Assembly: GCA_009801015.1 (NCBI GenBank)
Contig: VHZZ01010126.1
Coordinates: 6,299-31,653, forward strand
Source of the DNA: Silene noctiflora
Lineage: Eukaryota; Streptophyta; Magnoliopsida; Caryophyllales; Caryophyllaceae
Direction of reading: 5' to 3'
Length of the DNA: 25,355 bases
Both the position numbers and the translations under genes were made by a program. Positions 8,807-20,000 of the stretch are shown piece by piece. The stretch's first letter is position 1. Every line of letters starts with the position of its first letter. The notes beneath the pieces were generated by a model that searched no databases, had not been told where the DNA came from, and saw only the letters and a program-made list of their open reading frames with translations.

Positions 8807-9738
8807 TAAGAATACGTATATTAACCTGTTAAATCATGCAACGGGCCTGAGCTGCACTCAAATGGAATAGAGAGAATCCACTTCATAAGCCTAAGGGGTT
8901 CCACTCTAAAACCAATTGAATATAAAGAGAGTTGTCCCCTTAACTTATAAAGTGGTAAACTCTCTTCTTTTATATCAACGTGGAACCACTTACATGTGGG
9001 TTAATATTGCGTTCTTCATAATCCATATCCGAGTTATAATGAGATGCCTTAATCACGACTCTGAAATATGCCTAACCCACCTCCATGCTCCTAAACTCCT
9101 TTTAATTTATAATCTAACGCAATTTTGAAGCCTTTTAGATCACCTCAGCACAAGGGGGAGAACACCCGTAAATCAATCTCCATCATCATTTAACATTTAC
9201 ACCAAGCAGGATTGACCTCTCTTAGACTCGTCTATTTAAGTTAGCACCATTGTTAAGTGGATAGTGTGTATGTATAATATAAGTAAAGTAAGAATAAACG
9301 ATTTGAAATTCGAGTTAACTTTCAAAGGTCTATGTTTCAATCATTAGAGTATGACATCATTAATAAATTGAAATATATTAGTTTTATCTAACTCAACTAA
9401 TTAGTTAATCTGTGAGTCGAGATGATAGTTTATACGAGTATTACCCGGCAAAATAAAAACAGAACTCGAAAAAACGATCGAAAATATCTGAATTGATAGC
9501 TAGTCGAATACCCGATATGGGTAACTTGAAGAGTACCAACCTGATTCAATCTGAATCGAACCAAAATTAAACTGAATTCAATGTAGCCGATTCGAAGTGA
9601 TACCCGAATCTAAATCTATCTAACTGATAATAACTGAATCGACTGAGAGGATTTTAAAATATTCATTTTCTAAAAAAAGAACACTTTAATTTTAGGAATT
9701 CTTCCATTGATCCTTTACATTGTTTTATTACATTCGAG
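8807..9738. other. Intergenic region between the Helitron and the LINE remnant
   Basis: I see no gene in this stretch. From about 9470 to 9660 it contains a degenerate array of CGAA, CTGAATC and ACCCGA motifs. This resembles a mutated form of the GACCCG arrays at 23330-23620 and 24200-24370, and of the one at 10745-10890. The open frame at 8916-9128 has no protein-like features. Confidence 0.5.
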
Positions 9739-10690
9739 TTTTTTTTTTTTTTTTTTTTTTGTCTAAAGAAGCAGGTATGGACCCAAAACGAAAAACAAAC
9801 AAACTAACTAAACATTAAGAGACGGAACAACACGGGGCCAGGCCACACCACCAAATTCCTGTTGCGGAAGACGAGTCAGTTAAGTTGGCAATCCATTCTC
9901 TCCAAAGGTGATACGTTGATGTTGCTGGGTAACCCTCAAATTGGTTAACCAATCCGCACACCGATTCGCTTCCCGATAAATATGAAATACTTCACTTCCC
10001 AGTGCATGTCTTGAATTAGGCATTTACAAATCTTTAGCATGTGTGAATGAGCAGTAGGTAGTTCATGATTCGACTTCAAGAAGTTTTCAACAACTTTAGA
10101 GTCCGTTTGAATTAAAAGCCTCGGAATCTGCCACTCTCTGGCCATCATCAAGCCCGTCTCGGTGCCATGATCACAGCTCTTGTCACTGTTTAAATTCCTA
10201 AATTCTCCGCAAAAGCTGCAATAATTCAGCCATCACTATCCCTAAACATGCCCTCTGCACCCGACATACCAAGGTTTTCCTTCGACGCACCATTAATGTT
10301 AAGCGCGATCCAATCCAATGGAGGAGCAACCCACCTGACAAAAATTTCCTTGACACGTCGTTCACTTGGTAAACCACTTGTATTTACCGACTCTTTCGCA
10401 TTTTGAATTTCCCACACCCTTTGCATCAGAAAAATGAAAACATTGCTTGGGATATCGTTAACTCTATCAAAAACCGACAATTTTTCCATTTCCAAATTCA
10501 CCAAATAACAACCGAAAACACCATCGACCAAGTGTCCGGTCCCTGTTGCTTCCATTTGGACAGATTCATGGCCACCCAATTTCGCAACGAGGCCTCAGCA
10601 TAGAATTATGGGCTACGAGCAAACGGAAATAACTTTCACGCGTCTCTAGCCACGCCGCAATCACGCTATAAGTTTAATGATGTCGCCGCA
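9739..10690 (-). mobile_element. 5'-truncated LINE (non-LTR retrotransposon) remnant
   Basis: The fragment reads on the minus strand and ends in 22 A residues (T run 9739-9760). The flanks carry a 14-base direct repeat with one mismatch, ATTACATTCGAGTT at 9727-9740 and ATTACATTCAAGTT at 10691-10704. That is the target-site duplication expected from target-primed reverse transcription. Coding remnants are only the last domain of the second ORF, so the copy lost its 5' end on insertion. Its right end is about 365 bases from the URB2 start codon, which limits the native URB2 promoter to that short stretch. Confidence 0.8.
9870..10579 (-). pseudogene. Broken LINE ORF2 C-terminal RNase H domain
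   Basis: Three frames must be joined to follow the domain. Residues from 10579 to 10226 include VRWVAPPLDWIALNINGA, where plant LINE RNases H normally read W-LN-DGA; the first catalytic Asp appears replaced by Asn. A TGA interrupts next, probably from Trp TGG, and IIAAFAENLG follows. A second frame (10151-9965) gives LLIQTDSKVVENFL, which keeps the TDS motif. A third gives YREANRCADWLTNLR, the usual end of the domain. The frameshifts, the stop and the lost Asp show that it is dead. The family is the RVT_3 RNase H fused to plant LINE reverse transcriptases. Confidence 0.8.
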
Positions 10691-11055
10691 ATTACATTCA
10701 AGTTGAAAGTATATAAGAAACATTATGCCAAATTTTTTACCCAGAGCTCAAAAAGACATACTAGTATGACTCAAAACTCATCTAAACTGATATTGATCGA
10801 CTTGAACCGTTCCTGACTCGAAATAACCTGAAACGATTTAAATGGCTAATCGAAATAAACTTGATCGAAATCGAACTAAAACCGAAATTAAGGTAAACCA
10901 CTCAATTCAAATAAAAACGCTACGATTTAACCCAATACAAAATAACATTTCTTGCTTCAGTCGCAAATTTTCTACTTTCTAAAACCCAGCAAAACCCTTC
11001 CCTCTTTCAACCAAAAGTTTGCAGTTATTGTCTCGACCCTGTACTCTCTCCTCCC
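10691..11055 (+). promoter_or_regulatory. URB2 promoter and 5' leader, with telo-box-like motif
   Basis: This 365-base stretch lies between the LINE and the URB2 ATG. A possible TATA motif (GTATATAAG) is at about 10709. AAACCCTT at 10992-10999 differs by one base from the plant telo-box AAACCCTA, a motif enriched in promoters and leaders of ribosomal-protein and ribosome-biogenesis genes. A related AAAACCC lies just before it at 10981. I do not see a clear site II (TGGGCY) in this segment. The transcription start is not determinable here. Bases 10745-10890 form a degenerate CGAA/CTGA repeat. Confidence 0.4.
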
Positions 11056-14000
11056 ATGGCCGGCTCAGCAGAAAGGAAAGAGAAATCCATGAATACAAAG
11101 AAGAAGAAGATGAAGAACTCCAATAAGAGAAAGCTGTCAAATTCATCAGACATTCCAAAACCCTCAAAAAAATCTCACATTACAAAGGAAGAAACTGAAA
11201 AAATTCGGCAAGAATGTGTTGAAGAAGTAGAAATCCCAGAAAAAATGGAGATTGAACAAGCAAAAACGATTGAAAATCATCAATGGAGGAATTTGGAGCT
11301 TGCTTTATCTATTCAAAGCAAAGAAATCAAACCCCATAAGTTAGTATTGAACTATTCATGATTTATTTTATGTTTTATAATTAAATATATGAAGTGAGTT
11401 TTTGATTTAATTATGTTTTTCATGTTATATTGTTGGAAATATGAAATGGGTTTGATGAATTTTATTGAGTTATGGTTATTTTAATCGTGTTATATTAAGG
11501 GCAAGTGCAATTAACTTTGGGGGCAAATTGTAATTATAGTTTGGGAACGGTGGCGGAACCAGGATTTGATGTTAAGGGTCAAAAAAATTCTAGCCGGGAT
11601 AACTACTAATTTAGTAGAGCAAATTAGAAATTTTTTTCGAAAATTTCAACTAAAACCTAAAATTGTTTCATTGTTCAGCGAGGCCGACCACTCCTGCCTG
11701 GCGCAACCACTGTTTGGGAAGTTCAGTTGTGGTGTTAGAATTTGATCAGTTACCTGGAAATTTTTAAGGTGGTTAGTGTTGTTTGTAGAGCTGAAGAAGT
11801 TAGTAGCAGCTGCAATATTTCAGCTTTTGATTATATTTGACTAATCAAAACATCTCCAAGTTGTTAACTTCCTTGGCGTTGATAAAAAATCTAGTGGAGA
11901 ACATATCTTTCTAATTGGTTGAATTGTTTCGGCTAAGTCGGGAAGCTTAGCTACTGTGGATTGGTTGCATCACTTGCATTTTGATAGAAATACATTCAAC
12001 ATTTGTCTTATGAGGAAAGGTACCTCCTTTTGTTTCCAACTGTGACGGAGCCAAAGACTCACTATTCATAGTTCCTAGATTGTGATGTAATAGAGCAAAT
12101 GGCTTAATTAAGTGGGCGTGCTTTGTTTTTCGATGCAATTATCGACTTAATTTTTGTAATTATCTGGAAACAGTCTACATGTATTTTTAACACATGTTTA
12201 ACGCGTTGAGAGGAGTGTGCATTGGACCCCTTGTATCCCACCATTTGCTGTAGCCCTTGAGGCACTAGGGTAGTGGTTTTGTTACAGAAATGTAACTGCT
12301 TTATGTAGAATCTGCATTCTTTGAATAACCAACAAAGAACTTGTGATGCAGGAAGGTAGAGTTGATTTTTGATTTTGTGATTTCAAGAGCCATAGAAAAA
12401 GACAATGACGAAGAGCATGAATTTAACACCTTGAGTATTTCCCGATTGATAATGCACATTAATAACTGGATTCAGTCATTGTTGATCACCTCGGAGAAGA
12501 AAATCCACACTAAAGACAAGAAGTCTGATGAGTCTCAGTTCTGCTTGGATTTTAGATGTTGGCAAATTCTTAAATCTTGCCTGGAAGAATCATCAAGACG
12601 ACAAGTTTCATTGAGCGTGTCACGTGATTTGTTGAAGGTGATTTCATGTGTAGCCAGGAGTACCTTGCATCAGTTAGATCATCTGGATAATGATATCAAA
12701 AGATCCTCTTTTATCACGACAGAGTGTCAAATATATACTTCTGTGAATGACTGCTTAAAGTTGTTATTTACTTCTCATGGTCGATTGTTGAATGGAAATC
12801 TGGATTTGTGGATGGTTACAGCTAGTTCACTGCTTGAACTTGTAATAAAAACCTTTGCACAAGGTCTTCAAGATAGTGATGTGGGAAACTTGATCACAGA
12901 GTTATCTTGCTTGGTGCTTGAGCAATTTTCCAAGTTTTTGACAGTGCATCCATGTCGCAAAAATGGATTCCGTGATTTTGTAGAGAAACTGCTCGAACCG
13001 CTGCTACACGTAATGGGTATGCTTCCTGAACACATCAGGGATGATGGTAATTCAATAGTTCAAAAGTTGTTCAATTTTGTTCAAGAGAGTGTCTCTTATG
13101 GATTATTTCATGTGGTTCATCTGGATGAATATCTTAGCTTACACGGCACTGAGAAATACAGTTCTTTAGTTGAATGGAAATTGGAAAATGCAAGAACTTT
13201 GGTCAAAAGTTATCTCAGACACCTTTTTGATAAACTAGAAAATCTTGTTTCCAAGAGAAAGGTAGAGGCTTTGTCAGGCATAGGAGAAATGTTTCGTTTG
13301 TTTGTCATTTGTGTGAAAAAGCACAAGAAGGACTCACAAGATTCAGATGCTTTAAGAACCACTGGAGTTCAGTCTACTACCGAGCCTTCAAAGATTAGTA
13401 ATTTGATCTCCGAGAAGAGTAAAGCGACTAGCTGGAATATACGGAAGTCTTTTTTCGATTTCTTTGTGCTCAGTACTGAGCCGTTGTTACTTGATCTCGG
13501 AACGCATCTCCAGTCTAATATTGAGTCTAAAACTTTCTTGAATGATGTTAACATTGCTCTCAAATCTGTGAATAAGATACTATCTACCATGGTGCGTGAA
13601 AGGATCTATGTACGAACAGAGGATGATTCTGGAGGAGCTTGTCTTAGCTTCTTTAAGATAAGCTATGGTCTTTTGCTGTCATGTTATGCCAAGGTGAGTC
13701 AGCTGTGGAACTCAAGTTGGGATCCCGACATTTTGGGACAGGTTGAAGTACTACATTCCGTAGCGAGAGAGTTTGTTTTTGTCGTCATGAGTTTTCTGGA
13801 GATTGAGTATGAAGTTATTGGTGATGATTTGGTTAGCACATGGCTTATGATTCTCACCTTTTTAGCAATGGGACAATCTCCAGATGCTGTAGTAGAACTA
13901 CACCCATTATCTTCAGAGGCACTTAACCTGGGATGTCGATTGATCAACTTATATGGTGAACTACGCCAGGTTTGTCACTTGTGCTACTTTTCTACAGAGG

Positions 14001-17000
14001 CACGTGGTTGTACTATATAAACTTTGTGCTACTTTTGTGAGCATATTGCTATTTGGTAATTTTGTGATCATGAAATTCAATAATGCTTCTTTCTCCTGTG
14101 AATAAATCAAATTGGCTTACGGAATAAATCAAAATGGCTCTCACTAAAGTGGCTGCGCTTCTTTGTCTTGTGAAGTAGCGGTCCTTTGATGCAGTTCTCG
14201 ACACAATTTTCATCTTGGGTCATTCGGAAACAACCTCTTTGTGTTGCCAACACAAAGGCAAGGCAGTGTACATCTGTCTCATCCTACCTCGCAATTTGAG
14301 GGAGCCATTGAGGCACTGGGGTAACGTTGTTATTGTTGACATTCAATAATGCACCATATTTTCGTTGATTTGGCGACCACAGAGATATTTGGTGAAATTT
14401 CTGTAAATTTGTGGTGATAAATATTAGAGATCTATCTTGTTAAGTAGTAAAGATTACATCTTTTTAAGTTGATGTGACCATTAGCATTATTCACCTGCCA
14501 TGTTTGTAAAACTGTTACTGTCTTTCCTGTAGATCTTGTCAGGTATGCACTAATGGCATTTTCTTGGCCCCAGTGTTGTTTTATGTTACTACGAAAGGTT
14601 TGGAGTGAAAATAACTGTGGAAGCCTAATACTGTACAAACTCTAACAAGTCTTTCACATTTGAGATCCATATCTCTGATTTAGCTCAATTTCCGCGATTC
14701 ATCTATATGACACATAGGTGATAAACCGCTGACAATTTAACTCCCTCTTAGTTGAAGATGTAGCACCTTTATGTATATTTATGCTAGCGATTAACTTGAT
14801 TAGCAAACTAAAAATTCAGCTGTTTATACTCTATGTTTGAAAGATCGTAATTTGCTATTTATGGGATAGTTATACAAGTAGACTTTACACCTGTATTCCC
14901 TTTCCTTCTCTTGGTCTTTTATTTATTTTATTTTACTTCTTTTGTAGGTGAATCTTGCTTTATTTGCACTGTGTAGAGGACTGAGGCATTTGGCATTTTA
15001 TCAAGTAAATGATGAAATGAAGTCTTTGGAAGTCTCACCATCCGACCTCTCTATCAATGGTGATAAGTTTGCCAAATCTGGTCGTTTCTTGTTATCCGCT
15101 CAACAGTTCAGGCTGGCTATCTGCAATGCGATCAAATCAATACCCGAAGGGCAGGCCAATGAATATGTTCAGATTTTATCAGCTGATATTTCAGATTCTT
15201 TGGAGTGGATGAAAGTTGCATGTTCTAGTGCAGACGAACATGAATTTGGAGATGCTAAATTCCTTCATAAATGCAGTGTGAAAGCTGAAATACTGGGTAT
15301 GGTCTTCTCAGAAATCTATTCTCTCATTCTGGATTCTATACCAGTGACCTCTGGAAACAGTTATCGTACCGGGGTTTCATTAGAGAATCTGATTGGGCTG
15401 TTGCGTCCCAGCATGAGCCTTTTGGTAGACCCGGAGCAAGATGGCCTGGACCCGTTTATTTTTTCAGTGTGGGGAATAACCTCTCAAAGTGATATTTTAA
15501 ATAGCAAAAAGGGTTTGCAGGATGAAGCTCCATGTCTTCTCTTATTTTTCTTTCATTTGTATGCGTCCTGCCGGAGTTTATATCGCCAAACACTGAGCCT
15601 TATGCCTCCAAAGTTTACCAAAAAAATGTCTGGAATGATGGCTGACTTGTCTACAGCATCTTCTGGCGATGATATGTTGGAGATGACTGATTTTGAAAAT
15701 GAAGGCTATTTTTCTTGGGTTGTTCGACCTTCTTCTTCTCTTTTGAGCATGGTGAATGCGTTGAAGGGTAGCATTATTATGCAAGAAACTTCGGCTTATC
15801 ACTCTTTGATCTACGTGTTGCATATTATGACTTTACAAAAGCTTGGTGATCTAAAGAGGCAAATACAGTGTGTAGAATATATTGTGCAGAGAAGTGAGAA
15901 TGTAATTAGTAGCAAATTGTTGGATGATGCTGACCTTTCAGGTTTACGCAAGAAGAAAAGAAAGCAAGATAAGTTTTTGTCGGGTTTGAAGCAAGAAGCG
16001 GCCTGTCTTACAGGGTTCATCATGGAACACATATCAGCAATAGATGACGGGAAAAGTGGGATATACATGGAGTTTGGGTCATGGGATTTAGGTGTCTGTA
16101 CGGTGAATGAGAAGACACTATATATTGCACGCTGGTGGATTATATGCCAAAACATTGACATATGGTGCCATTATGCCACTAAGAAAGATTTAAAGCTGTT
16201 TCTCTCGCAATTGATTTTTAATTCTCTAACGGACGAAAGAGATGAAAACTTTGAAGAAATTTCTCATAACTACACTGGTGGAGAAATGAATGTTACCAAA
16301 CGCAAAATCTCACAGGACCTTCTATGTGATACCAACTTCTATGATCAAAGAGTAAGATCTGCTAAAATCATTTTCTCACACTGCTAAAATGAATGTTGCT
16401 GAGTGGTCACTATTTTCAATTTTTGTTTCTGCTTATGTTATGGACGATTCCTGTCTAGATGTCGAAATTCCCTGATCTTTGCACAACTTGCTTGTATTGC
16501 ATATTGCATATTTACCTATTGTTCTGATTGTCTGCCAGTTTTCTTTGCATCCTATGCTTGAAGTCGTTTTTCTAATTGCCAACTAGTTCATCTTTCTTTA
16601 AAACTTTTGTAGTGTACTTGTGATTGCTTGTGCCATGAATCATGCTTGTTATAGCTGTGAAATTGAGACTGTCGGCCAGATTCGTCTGCTCTTTGTAGCT
16701 TTCTGCTTTCTTTGTTCAGCGATACTGCACATGATGATCATGGGTCTATTCTACTAGTTTGTGTGTAGATACATAGTGTCAAGGATTTGCAACGTTCTAA
16801 AGAAGCTGGCGACCCTATTGTTCGAGGATTCTTCGAACAAGGAATTGAGTTCATGTGATTGGACAGAGGCTTTGAATTTGTTCGGTAATACATTCTTGGC
16901 TATTAGAGACAAACCAGCTTCTTTCTATTGCAGTTCCAGTGACCTGGTTGACAAATGCTGCAGCAAACAAGTGTCTTCCTCTAAGCTCTATTTGCACGTT

Positions 17001-20000
17001 GCTGCTTCTCAAAGACTCTTGAAACTTTTGTGTCGTATGATGGAGAAGGCACTAAGCTTTAAGTCTTTCTCTCAATGTTTGATTCATTTGGTCAACTTTG
17101 AAAGGTAATGCTAAGCATATAGCTTCCAAAATTCTAGTGATTTCCATTTATTCCGCCTCCCTTCCCCCCCCCCCTCCTTTGCACATGTTCATGCTTTGTG
17201 TATGGGAGACTGAGGGTATCTTTCTTTGTACCCTTAAGCTTAGGGTAATTAGTTATTTTCTTGACATTTCTTCTTGAATCCTACTGCACCAAGGTGCATG
17301 GTGGTGGAACTATGGCCACATATTCACTAAACATTGAACACATGGTAAATAGAGAGACCAAATGATTGAAAATTATCATTGTTGAAAAATTGGACTAGGA
17401 ATTATTAGTGACATATTTTAAGCCTTCATGCATTTATTCATGAGTTCTCTGATCAAGCAACTTATTTCTGTTTAACAGGCTGATTGTTGGAAGCTTTGTG
17501 GACCCGCAAGGGATACTATGCGTTCATGAGCATTTTGAACTTCTCAGGCTACAGGTTTCATGCCACAAAGCTATGAGATATCTATTGATGACGTTTTGTG
17601 AGAATTCTGAAGCATCTAAATCCTCAAGTCTTGGAATATTCTCAGAGAATTCATCACCCTATTTTTGGCTATTAAAGTCTTTGAATTTAGTGGTTGGCTG
17701 GTCGAATTCCATGTCAATGGAACACGATGATGGCCGGGTTAACAGGATGATTATCTCACTAATGGATCAGACATCATACTTGTTTGTCACTATATGCAAG
17801 CACAATTTTGGGTTGGCAATTCACTCGGCTCTCGGACCCATGGAAACTAAAGTTTCCAAGGACTCTGAGAGAAATTCTTTAATAGAATCTAGTTCTTCCT
17901 CAAAATCGTCGAAGGGTATTAAATCCTGCAAAAGTTTGGCCATGGTAGTTGAGGCACTAGAGGCTGAGACAAAAACCTTATTCCCTTATCTGAAGGAGGC
18001 TTTTAGTAGCCGAAATATCGAGGCAGGCATACCACTATTAGAACTGAACAAATTATTGTCCGTAGTTTCTGGCATTCAAGGTTTTATATGGGGATTGGAG
18101 TGTGCTTTGAGTGATATAGGCACGAATTATAAGGATTTGAAAGCAAAATTAATGAAGCATAACTATAAGACCATGTCCAGAATCATCAATTTTCTAGACA
18201 TGGTTGTTAGATTCATAGGTGAATCTTCTCAAATATTTCTTTACAGCGATGCCTTAGTCACAAGTTCATGTGATGATCAGGACTTGCAAAATTTAGAAAG
18301 TGGTAGTCATGGTCTTAGAACAGATGCATCTTTAAATGAGCCCCTTGCTTCTGGAAGTGAATTTAGTGAGATGCCCTTGTCTTCATCGGAATTTCAGGCT
18401 GCTCCAGGTTGTAGTGGTACTAATCTTGTAGAGTTGGACTCTTTCAGCTACAACCATTTAAAGACGGATTTGTTGCAGAGCTTTTTGAGGGGTGAAAATC
18501 TTGAAGCGGCGTATTTCTTGAGAAGATTACTTATTTCTACCTCGGCTATCATGAGACTAAACATGCTGTTCAAATGTTCTCCTTTGTCGTCCAACACAGT
18601 ACAAAACTTGCTGGGTTGCTCTGGTTTCTTATTAACAAAATTTTCACAAATGCCCAGCATGCCTAATTCATATACTTTTCTTTGGTTGGATGGTACTGTT
18701 CAATTTCTTGAAGCATTAGGAAGTCAATTTCCGTTAACAGAAAATGTCTATACCAAATTGGTGGAGCTAAACATAAATGCAATTGGAAAATGCATATCCT
18801 TACAGGGAAAAGGAGCTACTTCTATGTCTCATGATATCGAGTCTATTACAAAACTACTAACTCAAAATCAAGTTCTTGAGCCAACTCTCTCTGGCCCTCA
18901 TGGCTTAGATGATGTGAAGAGAAGGTTGAGGAATTCCTTCAAGGTTCTTATTGAAAAACCGTCAGAACTTCACCTATTATCTGTAATGCAAGCTCTGCAG
19001 CAAGCACTAACTGGTAATCGAGTGGGCTTTACGGCAATCTGTGATTTACAAATGGGAATTACCGAAGGGGGTATTGTTTCGCCTATGGTGGCAGCTGGTG
19101 TTGATTGTTTGGACTTGCTTCTTGAATTCCTGAAAGGTACTATCAGTGAATAAATTGACACTTAAGTTGAAACATGCTCTTGAGAAATTTTACATGTGTT
19201 TTCTTGCACGATATTGAAAAGATCTTTCAGAAAGTTATTCAAATCCATATCTAATGTCGTTTGTGTTCATTTTAATTTCAGAATGTTTTGTTAGAAACTG
19301 TCCATGAATAAATCTCTTGGTTTCCATTTTAGGTGTCCATGAATAAACATTCTACGTGGAATCGTTCCTTATTTATATGATGTTTGTGGTAATTATGATT
19401 TGTGACCCCACGTCTTTCATCAGCTTGCATTTCGTTCACATCTTTTGGTCCCTTCATTTTTGTGCAAAATCAACCAAGAAGTTTATACCTGAACGGAGAG
19501 AGTAATTTGAAAGTTGTTGGAAAATTGACTCTGGGTTCGTCTTTGCAGGAAACAAACTCTGGAGTTTGGTTAAAATCCAATTGAATAGCCTTATTGCTTC
19601 ATTATTCAACATTGTTGTACACCTGCAAAGTCCCGCTTTGTTCTACGGCAGACCCAACAGTATAGATGGGAATAAAAGTCCCGATTCAGGATCAGTAGTT
19701 TTGATGTGTGTCGAAGTGCTAACCAGGATTTCTGGAAAACCCACTTTATTTCACCTGGAGTCCCATCACGTTTCACAGTCTTTGCACATGCCAGGAATAC
19801 TGTTCCAAAGTTTTTGCAGCCTTAAAGCTGGCAAAGCTTCTCATCAAAGTTCAACGGGATCCAAAGACAGCAAGGTGTATGACCATTTTGGATGTAGCGT
19901 TATGGTTGACGAGGTGTTTTCAATGAACCTATATGCTGCATCTTGCCGATTGTTATGGACTGTTGTTAAGCACCACAAGAGGTAAAAAAAAAAATTTGTT

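Larger units (their letters stand above)
11340..12351. other. URB2 intron 1
   Basis: This 1012-base intron holds no gene. It contains a hAT-type MITE (11548-11712) and a 3' fragment of the SINE-like repeat (12206-12292), both listed separately. The remainder is AT-rich unique sequence. Confidence 0.7.

Noticed and set aside
9739..9760. T run read as a terminator or assembly artefact
   Set aside because: It is placed exactly between the target duplication and the 3' end of a minus-strand LINE, so it is the element's poly(A) tail.
16758..16769. Alternative exon 4 acceptor GTGTGTAG in URB2
   Set aside because: It would leave exon 3 and exon 4 in different phases. The AG at 16756-16757 keeps the frame and gives FVCRYIVSRIC.
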